From positions 1 through 64,000 of the forward strand of contig NZ_JAILYH010000013.1 of assembly GCF_019793435.1 (NCBI RefSeq): DNA of 64,000 nt, in the 5' to 3' direction. A program made the position numbers and the translations under genes. Within the stretch, counting starts at the first letter, position 1, and every line of letters starts with the position of its first letter. Positions 1 to 10,318 of this stretch are shown here, piece after piece. Origin of the DNA: Rhizobium redzepovicii. Lineage in GTDB: Bacteria; Pseudomonadota; Alphaproteobacteria; Rhizobiales; Rhizobiaceae. A model generated the notes under the pieces. That model saw only the letters and a list, made by a program, of their open reading frames with translations. It searched no databases and was not told the DNA's origin.

Positions 1-335
1 TCCCGGCGCAACGGCGTCAGTCGGGCATTCTTATGAATGTTCATTCGCGGCGATCCTTCCGACTCGAGGTGTGATAGCTCCAGTCTCCTAAATCCGCTTT
101 GAATGGACAACCTCCCGAAAGCTCACAGCTAGCCACAACAGATCCGCGTCTCACGGACAGCTTGGGCACGTCACTATCGGCCAGTTGCGCCCAATGACGG
201 CGGGGCGATATCTGCAACATCCACTTGGAGCCAGCGCTTATCGGGATATCTCTGGTGCCCGCCAGGCATCCGGAGGCCGATAACCGACTTAGGGGCCTTT
301 GTCTCACGAGACTTTTCACGTAGAAATGGCGCGGT
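1..335. other. No gene recognised at left edge
   Basis: Both strands carry short open frames here, but none has a convincing start, ribosome binding site or recognisable domain. The longer minus-strand frames continue as antisense shadows into the diguanylate cyclase gene. The region presumably holds the promoter of that gene, but no clear -35/-10 pair was found. It could include decayed mobile-element sequence, which I cannot establish. Confidence 0.4.
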
Positions 336-368
336 ATGCATGGTTGTGGTAACCAGACGGGATCCAAT

Positions 369-1265
369 ATGGACGAGATCGCTGAACAGCTTCTGCAGCT
401 CTCTGCGAACACCTCGACGCTCATGGCGGTCTATGACTCTAGCGACCGGCTGCGCTACGCCAACCTGGCGTTCCGGTCGGCGTATTTCATCGAGCGGGAC
501 GAGACCCCGCTTTGGCCGGATCTCATGCGACGCAATTTCGAACGCGGTCAGGGCACTGTCATTCACGCAAAAAAATTCGACGAGTGGCTGCGCTCGACGC
601 AGTCCCGCCGGGGGAAAATCGGCTACCGGGCGTTCGAAACAGACCTGATGGACGGCCGCTGGCTCTGGATGACCGAGTCTGTCCAGAAAAACGGCTGGAT
701 GCTGTGCGTTGCAAGCGATATCACAACCCTGCGTGCCGAGGAGAGAAGTGTTCGGCAGGACCGCGACTTTGCGGTCAAGGCTTCGCAGACCGATGAGCTG
801 ACCGGGGTTGCAAACCGGAGATTCGTCATGGCGCGGATAGAGGACATGCTTGTTGCCGCCAAAGACGGTAGCGAGGGATGCCTTGCCGTGCTCGACATCG
901 ACAACTTCAAGCACATCAACGACAGGCTCGGCCATCACGCCGGTGATCTCGTGCTGAAGGACTTTGCGCAACGAATCCACCAGCATGTCCGGCGCAACGA
1001 CTGTTTCGGTCGCGTCGGAGGAGAAGAGTTTGTTTTGGCGATGCCGGACACGGCTTTGGAGGACGCCGTCGAGATCATCGAAAACATGTTGACGATGATC
1101 CGGTTTTCCCGCCCGCTGACGGAATCCCCCGATTTTGCCTACACCTGTTCGGCAGGCGTTGCAGCCTCCCTCAGTGAGGATACTGCGGCTGAACTCTATA
1201 GACGCGCCGATCAAGCACTTTACGCCGCCAAACTTGGCGGCCGCGATCGGGTCCGCGCCGCTTGA
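369..1265 (+). CDS. PAS-GGDEF diguanylate cyclase
   Basis: Cytosolic protein of 298 aa predicted to make the second messenger c-di-GMP from two GTP. The N-terminal ~130 residues look like a PAS sensor fold (LMAVYDSSDRLRYANLAF near the start). The C-terminal ~160 residues are a GGDEF domain beginning at TDELTGVANRR. The active-site loop reads GGEEF, a functional variant, and an RRND inhibitory I-site (RxxD) sits exactly five residues before it, so product feedback inhibition is expected. No membrane segment is seen. The start at 369 (MDEIAEQ) is preferred; an in-frame ATG at 336 would add 11 unremarkable residues. The gene converges on the end of thiG with about 124 bp between them and appears monocistronic. 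Confidence 0.9.
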   Translation: MDEIAEQLLQLSANTSTLMAVYDSSDRLRYANLAFRSAYFIERDETPLWPDLMRRNFERGQGTVIHAKKFDEWLRSTQSRRGKIGYRAFETDLMDGRWLWMTESVQKNGWMLCVASDITTLRAEERSVRQDRDFAVKASQTDELTGVANRRFVMARIEDMLVAAKDGSEGCLAVLDIDNFKHINDRLGHHAGDLVLKDFAQRIHQHVRRNDCFGRVGGEEFVLAMPDTALEDAVEIIENMLTMIRFSRPLTESPDFAYTCSAGVAASLSEDTAAELYRRADQALYAAKLGGRDRVRAA

Positions 1266-1389
1266 AACTGTCGCTGCATCCAAGCACACCGGTCGCCACG
1301 CGTGATCTGGCCCGTAATCCGTTCGAAGTATATCGCAGACCCAACCGATGAGCGTCGGCTGTGGGAAGATCAAGCAGAAACCGTCGACT

Positions 1390-2163
1390 TCATGCAAACA
1401 CCGCCTTTCCGATCACGGGCGTCGAAGGCACGGCCATGTCGCGCGGCTCCAGCATGCCGGCGCCGAATGCCTGCCTGCCGGCATCGATTGCCTTGGCAAA
1501 GGCCTCCGCCATTGCGGCGGGGTCGCCGGCGCCGGCAACCGCGGTGTTCAGCAGCACGCCATCGAAGCCGAGCTCCATGACGATAGCAGCATGTGAAGGC
1601 CGGCCGATGCCGGCATCCACGATGAGCGGTACGTCGGGAAAATGCGCCCGCATCGATCGAAGGGCTGAAAGGTTTTGTGGTCCCGCCGCAGATCCGATCG
1701 GCGCGCACCAGGGCATCAGCACCCGGCATCCGGCGTCGATCAGACGCTCGGCAACGACCAGGTCGTCCGTCGTATACGGAAAGACCTGAAAGCCTTCGCC
1801 GGTCAGAATGCCGGCCGCTTCCACGAGCGCGAAAACATCCGGCTGCAGCGTGTCGTGATTGCCGATCACCTCCAGCTTGATCCAATCGGTGCGAAACACT
1901 TCGCGGGCCATCTTCGCCGTCAGCACCGCCTCGGACACGCCGTGGCAGCCGGCCGTGTTGGGAAGAACGTGAACGCCGAGTGCACGGATCATGTCGAAGA
2001 AAGCGCCGCCATTGCGCCCTCCGGCCATTTCGCGGCGCAGCGATACGGTGACGATCTCCGTTTTAGAGCGCGTGATGGCTTCGGCGAGGATGGCGGGTGA
2101 GGGGTAACGGGCGGTGCCGAGAAGAAGGCGTGATGCGATTTGACGTCCGTAAAGATTAAGCAT
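1390..2163 (-). CDS. thiG: Thiazole synthase ThiG
   Basis: Forms the thiazole phosphate moiety of thiamine from deoxyxylulose phosphate, dehydroglycine and ThiS thiocarboxylate. The 257-aa length is normal for the family. The Schiff-base lysine motif WIKLEVIG and the phosphate-binding VDAGIG segment are present, as is the LGTARYPS opening. It begins 2 nt after the thiS stop (TGAGCATG), so it is translationally coupled and is the fourth gene of thiCOSG. In rhizobial thi operons thiE normally follows. Here the next gene downstream is the convergent GGDEF gene and no intact thiE is present. Confidence 0.97.
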   Translation of the reverse strand: MLNLYGRQIASRLLLGTARYPSPAILAEAITRSKTEIVTVSLRREMAGGRNGGAFFDMIRALGVHVLPNTAGCHGVSEAVLTAKMAREVFRTDWIKLEVIGNHDTLQPDVFALVEAAGILTGEGFQVFPYTTDDLVVAERLIDAGCRVLMPWCAPIGSAAGPQNLSALRSMRAHFPDVPLIVDAGIGRPSHAAIVMELGFDGVLLNTAVAGAGDPAAMAEAFAKAIDAGRQAFGAGMLEPRDMAVPSTPVIGKAVFA

Positions 2164-2165
2164 GC

Positions 2166-2363
2166 TCAGCCTCCCTGCATCGGGGTCAGGATTTCGATCC
2201 GGTCATAATCGTTCAGCATATGCTCGCCGCGATCCTCGCGATGGACCAGTTCGCCATTGACGGCGGTCGCCAGCCAGTCGCCTTCGTAGTCGAGCGCGGC
2301 CAGAAGCTGCAAAAGCGTTGTGGCGGCGGTTGTCTGGGCTTCGCCATTGATGATCAGTTGCAT
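2166..2363 (-). CDS. thiS: Sulfur carrier protein ThiS
   Basis: Small ubiquitin-like protein of 65 aa ending in the obligatory Gly-Gly (PMQGG). The C-terminal glycine is adenylated and converted to a thiocarboxylate that donates sulfur to ThiG. The start codon overlaps the 3' end of thiO by 10 nt, and an AGGA ribosome site lies about 10 nt upstream. It contains the typical VNGELV stretch. No thiF is visible here, so activation must depend on a ThiF/MoeB-type enzyme encoded elsewhere. Confidence 0.95.
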   Translation of the reverse strand: MQLIINGEAQTTAATTLLQLLAALDYEGDWLATAVNGELVHREDRGEHMLNDYDRIEILTPMQGG

Positions 2364-3334
2364 TGGGTGTTCCTTTGCTTCGGCTGTTGGGAAAAAACGA
2401 GATCGGCAGCCTCGGCCGCCATGGTCGGCGCCAGCAGAAAGCCGTGGCGATAGAGGCCATTGAAAACGACGGCCTTCCCCTCCCGCAGGACGCGTGGAAG
2501 ATTGTCGGGCAGGGCAGGGCGAATGCCGGCGCCGGTCTCGACGACGGCGGCGTCGGCAAAGGCCGGGTGCAGCGCATAGGCCGTGTTCAGCAATTCCATC
2601 AGCGAACGTGCGGTGATCGGGCCGTCGGAATCGGTCTCGATCATCGTTGCGCCGATCATGAACAACCCGTTGCTGCGCGGGACGATATAGACGGGGAAGC
2701 GCGGATGCAGCAGGCGGACGGGCCGGGCAAGGGTGACCTCTTCGGTATGGAGATAGAGCATTTCACCCCGCACGCCGCGCAGATCGCGCTCTTGCCCGAT
2801 GCGGGCGGCACCTGTGCAGTCGACGATATCGGAGAAATCGTCATCGCTCACATCTACGCCGGTAAAGGTGACGCCGTTTGCCGTCAGTTGCTCTTTCAGC
2901 CCGTGCAGCGCCTGGCGAGGGTTCAGATGCGCCTCACCGGGGAAGAACAGACCGTGCCTGAAACGGGCGGCGAGCATGGGCTCCAGGGCGGCGATATCGT
3001 CCTCTTCAACCCATTGATAACCGGTCGTGCGGCTGGCAAATCGCTTCAGCTCGCCATGGTCGCGCGTCGAGGCAACGACCAGCGTGCCGTTGCGGACGAC
3101 CTTGCCGGGCAGGATCGCTTCCCAGCGATCGGCGGCATCGAGGCCGCGCGTCAGCACTGCCTCATCGGCGCTTTCCCGCTCGCACCAGGGCGCCAGCATG
3201 CCGCCGGCGAGCCAGGACGCGGCATGGGCGAAATTCGGATGCGGGTCGAAGACCGTGACATCGGCACCGCGGGCATGCAGCTCGCGGGCGACGGTGAGGC
3301 CGGCGACGCCGGCGCCTTTGACAAGCACGCGCAT
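2354..3334 (-). CDS. thiO: Glycine oxidase ThiO (FAD-dependent)
   Basis: Oxidises glycine to dehydroglycine (iminoglycine), the aerobic alternative to the radical enzyme ThiH, for thiazole synthesis. The N-terminus carries the FAD dinucleotide-binding motif GAGVAGLTVARELHARG, and DAO-family segments follow through the 326 residues (HGLFFPGEAHLNP, RGEMLYL, GIRPALPD). The start at 3334 is chosen because it lies 1 nt past the thiC stop (TGACATG) and begins directly with the Rossmann strand; the open frame extends further upstream only as an antisense-free shadow of thiC. Confidence 0.95.
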   Translation of the reverse strand: MRVLVKGAGVAGLTVARELHARGADVTVFDPHPNFAHAASWLAGGMLAPWCERESADEAVLTRGLDAADRWEAILPGKVVRNGTLVVASTRDHGELKRFASRTTGYQWVEEDDIAALEPMLAARFRHGLFFPGEAHLNPRQALHGLKEQLTANGVTFTGVDVSDDDFSDIVDCTGAARIGQERDLRGVRGEMLYLHTEEVTLARPVRLLHPRFPVYIVPRSNGLFMIGATMIETDSDGPITARSLMELLNTAYALHPAFADAAVVETGAGIRPALPDNLPRVLREGKAVVFNGLYRHGFLLAPTMAAEAADLVFSQQPKQRNTQCN

Positions 3335-3335
3335 G

Positions 3336-5162
<1,827 letters not shown>

Positions 5163-5271
5163 GGTTTGAGGCTCCAAGTTGTAAGTTGGAGACCCAGTCA
5201 ATCAGCCGGAATGATGGAAAGACACCGGCACGGATTCCACGCGTGAATCCAAAGCCTTCGAGCGCTTGCAC

Positions 5272-5380
5272 CGTCCCTACGCCAGTATGAACTGGATCAG
5301 GTTCAACGGGTCACTGCGCCACAACAGGCAAAGCCTCATTGTCCAGCAGTATCTCAGCCCCTTGCGGGACCCCCCTGGTG
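5272..5380 (-). promoter_or_regulatory. TPP riboswitch (thi box) upstream of thiC
   Basis: On the minus strand the leader has GGGGCTGAGAT (CTGAGA box at 5357-5351), then a variable arm, then TTGAACCTGATC and the terminal ACTGGCGTAGGGA (to 5274). These are the conserved blocks of the thiamine pyrophosphate aptamer. The thi box was originally described in the R. etli thi operon. It ends about 111 nt before the thiC ATG. It should lower thiC-thiO-thiS-thiG expression when TPP is high, by translational or transcriptional control. Confidence 0.95.
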
Positions 5381-5391
5381 AATACCGACAG

Positions 5392-5420
5392 TCGTAAAGC
5401 GCGGTCGCTGGTTGTGTCAA
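5392..5420 (-). promoter_or_regulatory. Probable sigma-70 promoter of thiC operon
   Basis: On the minus strand TTGACA (5420-5415) is followed by a 17-nt spacer and TTACGA (5397-5392). The -35 is perfect and the -10 weak. The inferred start site near 5386 would lie just before the TPP aptamer. Confidence 0.6.
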
Positions 5421-5521
5421 GCTTACAGCTTTGTCGTTTCCGTAGATCGTCCGGCTCGGAGCCTGTTGCGTTACGGATCGAACTGCGGCAAATGTCAATT
5501 CACTCAACGTCAGGTGGATTT

Positions 5522-5968
5522 ATGTCGTTTCGGATTAAACGTCTTACGCTAGAACATCTCAATGACGCCGCCACTGTGCTGGTCAGCGCCTATTCGGGAC
5601 CTCCGTGGAACGAGAATTGGTCGCTTGAAGCGGCGGCTGAAAATGTAAACACCGTGCTTGGAACGCCGAAATCCATTGCGCTTGCGGCCTTTGACGGAGG
5701 CAAGGTGCTGGGGATCGCGTTGGGCATACGACAGCGGCGCCATGCCGGTCCGGTCGTTTATCTTGACGAGTTGTCGGTGCTGCCTGAAGCCCAAGGTGCG
5801 GGAATAGGGACTGCGCTGCTATCAGCAGTTTTCGAAACAGCAAAGGCCGAGGGATGCAGCAGCGTCTGGTTGGTCTCACAGCGAGAAGGGGCGTTGTCGA
5901 AATTTTATCAGGGTTGCGGGTTCGCCCTCGGCAACAACCTTGGTCTCTACTCCAAATCGAGTGCGTAG
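5522..5968 (+). CDS. GNAT family N-acetyltransferase
   Basis: Cytosolic 148-aa protein of the GNAT fold, which transfers an acetyl group from acetyl-CoA to an amine. The acetyl-CoA binding motif A is visible as LPEAQGAGIGTALL (Q/RxxGxG/A), followed by the FYQGCGF motif near the C-terminus. The start at 5522 (MSFRIKRLTLEHL) is chosen because the GNAT domain begins there; the open frame continues upstream into the divergent thi leader. The substrate cannot be deduced. It appears to be a single-gene unit that converges on the ABC ATPase gene at 6080. Confidence 0.85.
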   Translation: MSFRIKRLTLEHLNDAATVLVSAYSGPPWNENWSLEAAAENVNTVLGTPKSIALAAFDGGKVLGIALGIRQRRHAGPVVYLDELSVLPEAQGAGIGTALLSAVFETAKAEGCSSVWLVSQREGALSKFYQGCGFALGNNLGLYSKSSA

Positions 5969-6079
5969 CGGCCGCGTCTGCGGTGGCCAGCCATAGCCGA
6001 GGCCGAGCGGAAGAATTCGAGGTCCGTCAGCCCGATCTTCACTTTGAACCTATCTCGGCGGCTTTTGAAGCGATACCGC

Positions 6080-7147
6080 TCAATCCGGTCGTAATGTCTT
6101 GCCGGATGCCGCATCGAAAAGATGAAGCTTTCCTGGCCGAGCAGCGATCGTCGCGACCTGCCCCGGTTTAAACTCGTGACGGTCGGACAGCACCGCGACA
6201 AGCTCGCCGGTCCCGTAGCGCAGGAAAACCATCGTCTCATGGCCGGTAGGTTCGGTGACGCTGACGGTCGTGTCGAGGCCGCTTGGGCTGAGCGACAGGT
6301 GCTCGGGCCGCACGCCGAGAAGCACGGCCTGCCCTTCGGACGCCTGCGGGTTAAAACCGAGCGCGATCTCGTCGCCGGTCTCGGTGACGAAGATCGCACC
6401 ATCGGCCTTGTAGCGGCCTTTCAGCAGATTCATCGACGGTGAGCCGATAAAGGCCGCAACGAATGTATTGCGGGGACGATCGTAGAGTTCCAGCGGCGTG
6501 CCAATCTGTTCGACCTTGCCGCCCTGCATGACCACGATCTTGTCGGCCATGGTCATCGCTTCGACCTGATCGTGGGTGACATAGATCGTCGTGGTTCTCA
6601 ATCGCTGGTGCAGTTCCTTGATCTCCTTGCGCATCTGCACGCGCAGCTTGGCGTCGAGGTTCGACAAGGGCTCGTCGAACAGGAAAACCTGCGGTGACCG
6701 GACAATGGCGCGTCCCATCGCCACGCGCTGGCGCTGGCCGCCCGAAAGCTGGCGCGGATAGCGGTCGAGATAGGGCACGAGGTCAAGCGTTTCGGCCGCC
6801 GCCTGCAGCCGCTGCTTGATGATATCGGCAGGCTGTTTCTGCAGACGGAGCGCAAAGACCATGTTTTCGGCAACGGTTTTGTGCGGATAGAGCGCATAGC
6901 TCTGAAAGACCATGGCGATGTCGCGATCCTTCGGCGGCAGATTGTTGACGACCTTTCCGCCGATCGAGATGGTGCCGCCGGTGATGCTTTCGAGCCCCGC
7001 GACCATGCGCAGCAATGTCGATTTGCCGCAACCGGACGGGCCGACGAGCACCACAAATTCGCCGTCGCGAATGTCGATATCAACGCCATGCAGGATATTT
7101 ACGGCGCCATAGGCCTTGCGCGCCTCCGAAATATTGACCTCAGCCAT
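6080..7147 (-). CDS. Sugar ABC importer ATPase (UgpC/MalK type)
   Basis: Cytoplasmic ATPase of 355 aa for a CUT1-type carbohydrate importer. Walker A GPSGCGKST, signature LSGGQRQR, Walker B FLFDEPLSNLD and the H-loop VTHDQVEAMT are all intact, and a C-terminal TOBE regulatory region follows residue ~240. The start at 7147 (MAEVNISEARK) is used because the upstream extension lacks conservation-like content. It is divergent from the binding-protein/permease operon beginning at 7484, and the shared intergenic region contains two LacI-type operators. This suggests both arms of the importer are co-repressed by the LacI protein at 11237. Confidence 0.95.
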   Translation of the reverse strand: MAEVNISEARKAYGAVNILHGVDIDIRDGEFVVLVGPSGCGKSTLLRMVAGLESITGGTISIGGKVVNNLPPKDRDIAMVFQSYALYPHKTVAENMVFALRLQKQPADIIKQRLQAAAETLDLVPYLDRYPRQLSGGQRQRVAMGRAIVRSPQVFLFDEPLSNLDAKLRVQMRKEIKELHQRLRTTTIYVTHDQVEAMTMADKIVVMQGGKVEQIGTPLELYDRPRNTFVAAFIGSPSMNLLKGRYKADGAIFVTETGDEIALGFNPQASEGQAVLLGVRPEHLSLSPSGLDTTVSVTEPTGHETMVFLRYGTGELVAVLSDRHEFKPGQVATIAARPGKLHLFDAASGKTLRPD

Positions 7148-7276
7148 GTGCCTCCCCACTCGCTTTCCAGCTCCCCCGGCGGTTCCGGGAGATATGCATC
7201 TCTCGACAAAATCCAAGGCATGAGGCTTGGCGAAACGCACCCTGCCGCTGCTCGTACATGCTGTCAGACCTCCTCC

Positions 7277-7290
7277 ATGAAACGTTTCAT
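7277..7290. promoter_or_regulatory. LacI-type operator O1
   Basis: Perfect 14-bp palindrome ATGAAACGTTTCAT with the central CG typical of LacI/GalR operators. It lies about 130 bp upstream of the ATPase gene and just upstream of the candidate SBP promoter. An identical copy occurs 87 bp away at 7364. Confidence 0.85.
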
Positions 7291-7296
7291 TTCATG

Positions 7297-7325
7297 TTGA
7301 CTTTTGCCGCTTGCCGTCTAATTCT
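7297..7325 (+). promoter_or_regulatory. Candidate promoter of sugar SBP operon
   Basis: TTGACT (7297-7302), 17-nt spacer, AATTCT (7320-7325). It sits between the two identical operators, so repression with DNA looping would enclose it. The -10 match is modest. Confidence 0.45.
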
Positions 7326-7363
7326 CGCTGGCGAGGCCGAGAGGAGCGGTTTCGAACATCAAT

Positions 7364-7377
7364 ATGAAACGTTTCAT
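7364..7377. promoter_or_regulatory. LacI-type operator O2
   Basis: Second perfect copy of ATGAAACGTTTCAT, 107 bp before the SBP start and 87 bp from O1. Identical sequence and near-integral helical spacing suggest a looping pair. Confidence 0.85.
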
Positions 7378-7483
7378 TTTTTTGTTTACCAGATAGTTCT
7401 GCATGAGACCAGTGCGAAAATCGGACCGGAGCCAATCCGGAAAGACGGGCTGGCGGCAGCGCAAAAACGTGGAGGAGGAAAGT

Positions 7484-9127
7484 ATGAAAGTCGAAATATA
7501 CGATGCATTGATGCGCCGTCAGGCAAGTCGCCGCGACGTCCTGCGCGGAACTGCGAGTGCTGCGGCTCTGCTCGGTCTATCGGGCGCGATGGGCGGAATT
7601 CCCGGCATGGCGATTGCCGCCGCCGACGATCTGCGCGCCCAGATCCTGCAGATCCCGGGCGTCGGCAAGGGCTCGCCGACGGATGCGGACTGGCAGAAGG
7701 TCGGCGAACTCTGCCTCGGTCCGACCAAGGCCAACGTCAAGCAGGGCGAATTTGCCGGTGTCGAGCTGACCTTCATGGGGCTCAACAATCAAAACCTGCA
7801 CAACTTCCTGTTCCGCGGCTTCCTGAAGCCCTGGGAGGCTTATACCGGCGCCAAGATCAACTGGATCGACCTTGCGCAAGCCGACTACAATGCCCGCCTT
7901 CAGCAGTCGATCGCGACCGGCACGGTCGATTTCGACATTCTGGAAATGGGCGCTCCGTTCGAAGGCGATACTGCCGGACGCGGACTGCTGGACGAGATGC
8001 CGGACTGGGCTGCAAAGCAGATCGAGGCCGACGACCTGGTGAGTTACCTGAAGCCGCCGGTCGGCACCTGGGGCGGTAAGACCTATCGCGTCACGATCGA
8101 CGGCGACTGCCACACCTTCGCCTATCGCAAGGATTACTTCGGAGAGGGCTCCATCAGCGGCATGGCCGAGCCGCCGAAGACCTGGCAGGAGGTCAACGCG
8201 GCCTCGAAGGCGCTGATCGGCAAGACCGATCCTCTGACCGGCCAGCCGGCCTATGGCTATCTCGATCCGCTGAAGGGCTGGGGTGGTTTCGGCTTCTATT
8301 TCATCGAGAACCGCGCGACGGCCTATGCCAAATATCCCGGCGATCCGGCCTGGCTGTTCGATCCCGAAAACATGAAGCCGCTGGTCAATAACCCCGCATG
8401 GGTCCAGGCGATCCAGGACGTCCTGGATCTGATCGCGGCCAAGGCCTATCCGGCCGATCAGATCAATGCCGACCCCGGCACCACGGCCTTCTCGCAGTTC
8501 CTGGCGGGCACCGGCGCCATGCTGATGTGGTGGGGCGACGTCGGGTCCGGCGCGCGCACTTCGGACTCGTCGGTCGTCGGCGATGTGGTCGGCTTCGGCA
8601 TCAACCGCGGCTCCAACCGGGTTTACAACCGTAAGACCGGGCAGTGGGAAGACAAGTATAACGAAGCGCCCAATATGGCCTATCTCGGCTGGGGCATCTA
8701 TGTCACCAAGCAGGTCTCCGGCGACGAGAAGAAGCGAAAGGCGGCCTGGTCCGCCGCCGCCCATCTTGGCGGCAAGGATCTGTCCTTGTGGACGTCGGCC
8801 TATCCCTCCGGTTTCCAGCCTTACCGCCAGTCCAACTTCAACTACGACGAATGGGAAAAGGCAGGTTACGACCGCGCCTATATCGAGGACTACCTGGGTT
8901 CGAACGCGGACAGCTACAACCACCCGAACGCCGCCATCGAACCGCGCATTCCCGGTATCTTCCAATATTATTCCGTCGCCGAGGACGAATTGGCTAAGGG
9001 CTTTGCCGGACAGTACAAGTCGGCGCAGGAGACCGCGGATGCGATTGCGGCCGCCTGGGAAAAGATCACCGACCAGATCGGCCGCGACAGCCAGCTGAGA
9101 CTCTATCGGGCGAGCCTCGGGCTCTGA
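7484..9127 (+). CDS. Extracellular sugar-binding protein (CUT1)
   Basis: Periplasmic solute-binding protein of 547 aa that should capture the sugar for the importer encoded here. The N-terminus has a twin-arginine-like or long Sec signal (RRQASRRDVLRGTAS followed by a hydrophobic Ala/Leu stretch and a GMAIAAA cleavage region). The fold is family-1 SBP, but about 100 residues longer than the common 420-aa members. GGAGGAGGAA lies 4-13 nt before the ATG at 7484, which fixes the start. It is the first gene of an SBP-permease-permease operon followed by lacI, mutarotase and kinase genes. The ligand is not identifiable from sequence; the downstream genes suggest a monosaccharide. Confidence 0.9.
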   Translation: MKVEIYDALMRRQASRRDVLRGTASAAALLGLSGAMGGIPGMAIAAADDLRAQILQIPGVGKGSPTDADWQKVGELCLGPTKANVKQGEFAGVELTFMGLNNQNLHNFLFRGFLKPWEAYTGAKINWIDLAQADYNARLQQSIATGTVDFDILEMGAPFEGDTAGRGLLDEMPDWAAKQIEADDLVSYLKPPVGTWGGKTYRVTIDGDCHTFAYRKDYFGEGSISGMAEPPKTWQEVNAASKALIGKTDPLTGQPAYGYLDPLKGWGGFGFYFIENRATAYAKYPGDPAWLFDPENMKPLVNNPAWVQAIQDVLDLIAAKAYPADQINADPGTTAFSQFLAGTGAMLMWWGDVGSGARTSDSSVVGDVVGFGINRGSNRVYNRKTGQWEDKYNEAPNMAYLGWGIYVTKQVSGDEKKRKAAWSAAAHLGGKDLSLWTSAYPSGFQPYRQSNFNYDEWEKAGYDRAYIEDYLGSNADSYNHPNAAIEPRIPGIFQYYSVAEDELAKGFAGQYKSAQETADAIAAAWEKITDQIGRDSQLRLYRASLGL

Positions 9128-9143
9128 TCGTTTGACACCAATA

Positions 9144-9173
9144 CGCCGGCGGACCGGAAGCGGTTCGCCGGCG
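9144..9173 (+). terminator. Intercistronic hairpin after SBP gene
   Basis: CGCCGGCGGACCG (9144-9156) and CGGTTCGCCGGCG (9161-9173) form a 13-bp stem with one G-U pair and a GAAG loop. It has no U-run, begins 16 nt after the SBP stop and ends 26 nt before the permease ATG. It probably stabilises the upstream SBP mRNA rather than terminating. Confidence 0.7.
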
Positions 9174-9199
9174 CCCATTCCGTCCGGGCGAGGAAAATC

Positions 9200-10318
9200 A
9201 TGTCGACAGTCGAAGGCGACCTGCTCCACACGGTCGAAGCCAGCTCCATTTCCGCGAGCCGTCGTTTCTGGGGCCGCACGGCTCTATGGCTGAGCGCCAT
9301 ATGGTTCATAACATCCTTTGTCTTGCAGGGGGCGCATGAACTCGGCTGGACCGGGTGGGGTTTTGCGAACTGGCGGCCGGTTCTTTATGCCTATTTTCTC
9401 TGGGCCGCCGTTCTTTGCGTCACGCGCGTCGTCATCTACGGCGAGCCGGGCAAGAAGGCGCTTTTTGTTCTGCCTGCCGCGCTTTTCGTCGTGTCGATGG
9501 TGGTCTTCCCGCTGCTCTTCGCGCTCTGGATCGGCTTTTCCGATTGGAACCTCGCCTCCTCGACCGGTCGGCGCTTCAATGGGCTCGACAATGTGCGCCG
9601 GATGATCGCCGATCCGTTCTATGCCAATGCCCTGCTGAACATGGTCCTTTACTGCCTGGCGATCGTGGTCGAATATGCAATCGCGTTCGGGTTGGCGCTG
9701 CTCCTCAACCAGGAAATTATCGCCCGAAAATTCTGGCGGGTCACCTTCCTCATCCCTTTGATGCTGTCGCCGGTCGCGGTGAGCTGGATGGTCGGCAAAT
9801 CGATGCTGGAGACCCGTTTCGGCCCGATCGCGCGCTTCGCCCGCTGGCTCGGCTGGGAAAACCCGTCCTTCTTCGGCGATCCGCTGACGGCGAAGCTGTC
9901 GATCATGATCATGGATGCCTGGACCTTCATTCCCTTCATGATGATCATGCTGCTTGCCGGATTGCAGGGCTTGTCCAGGGAGGTGCTGGAGGCGGCCGAA
10001 GTCGATGGGGCTACCAAATGGCAGCGCTTCTGGAAGGTCACTTTCCCGCTCATGCTGCCGGTTTCGGTGACGGCGGTGATGATCCGCGTGATCTTCAAGC
10101 TCAAGCTCGCCGACATCATCATCACGGTGACGTCGGGAGGCCCGGGCGGCGCGACCGACTCCGTTACCAGTTTCATCTATCGTGAATACCGCGACCGGTC
10201 GAATGTCGGGTACGGTACCTTGCTCGCGCTCGTCTATCTGGTGATCATCGTCTTCGGGATGACAATGCTGATGAAGATCGCAGACCGTATCGTGAAGCGG
10301 ATGACAGGAAGGCTCTGA
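9200..10318 (+). CDS. Sugar ABC permease, MalF type
   Basis: Inner-membrane permease of 372 aa. An N-terminal extension holds two extra hydrophobic segments (about residues 28-45 and 60-80), followed by the six-helix binding-protein-dependent transport core. The EAA loop that contacts the ATPase reads EVLEAAEVDGATKWQRFWKV. A good GAGGA ribosome site precedes the ATG. The stop codon overlaps the start of the next permease (TGATG), indicating translational coupling. Confidence 0.93.
   Translation: MSTVEGDLLHTVEASSISASRRFWGRTALWLSAIWFITSFVLQGAHELGWTGWGFANWRPVLYAYFLWAAVLCVTRVVIYGEPGKKALFVLPAALFVVSMVVFPLLFALWIGFSDWNLASSTGRRFNGLDNVRRMIADPFYANALLNMVLYCLAIVVEYAIAFGLALLLNQEIIARKFWRVTFLIPLMLSPVAVSWMVGKSMLETRFGPIARFARWLGWENPSFFGDPLTAKLSIMIMDAWTFIPFMMIMLLAGLQGLSREVLEAAEVDGATKWQRFWKVTFPLMLPVSVTAVMIRVIFKLKLADIIITVTSGGPGGATDSVTSFIYREYRDRSNVGYGTLLALVYLVIIVFGMTMLMKIADRIVKRMTGRL

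Noticed and set aside
174..1397. 407-codon minus-strand open frame opposite the GGDEF gene
   Set aside because: Antisense shadow produced by GC-rich codon bias; no domain or ribosome site. Only its first codons (near 1397) are of interest as a possible thiE stub.
7577..9229. 550-codon minus-strand frame opposite the sugar SBP
   Set aside because: Shadow of a clear binding-protein gene with ribosome site and signal peptide.
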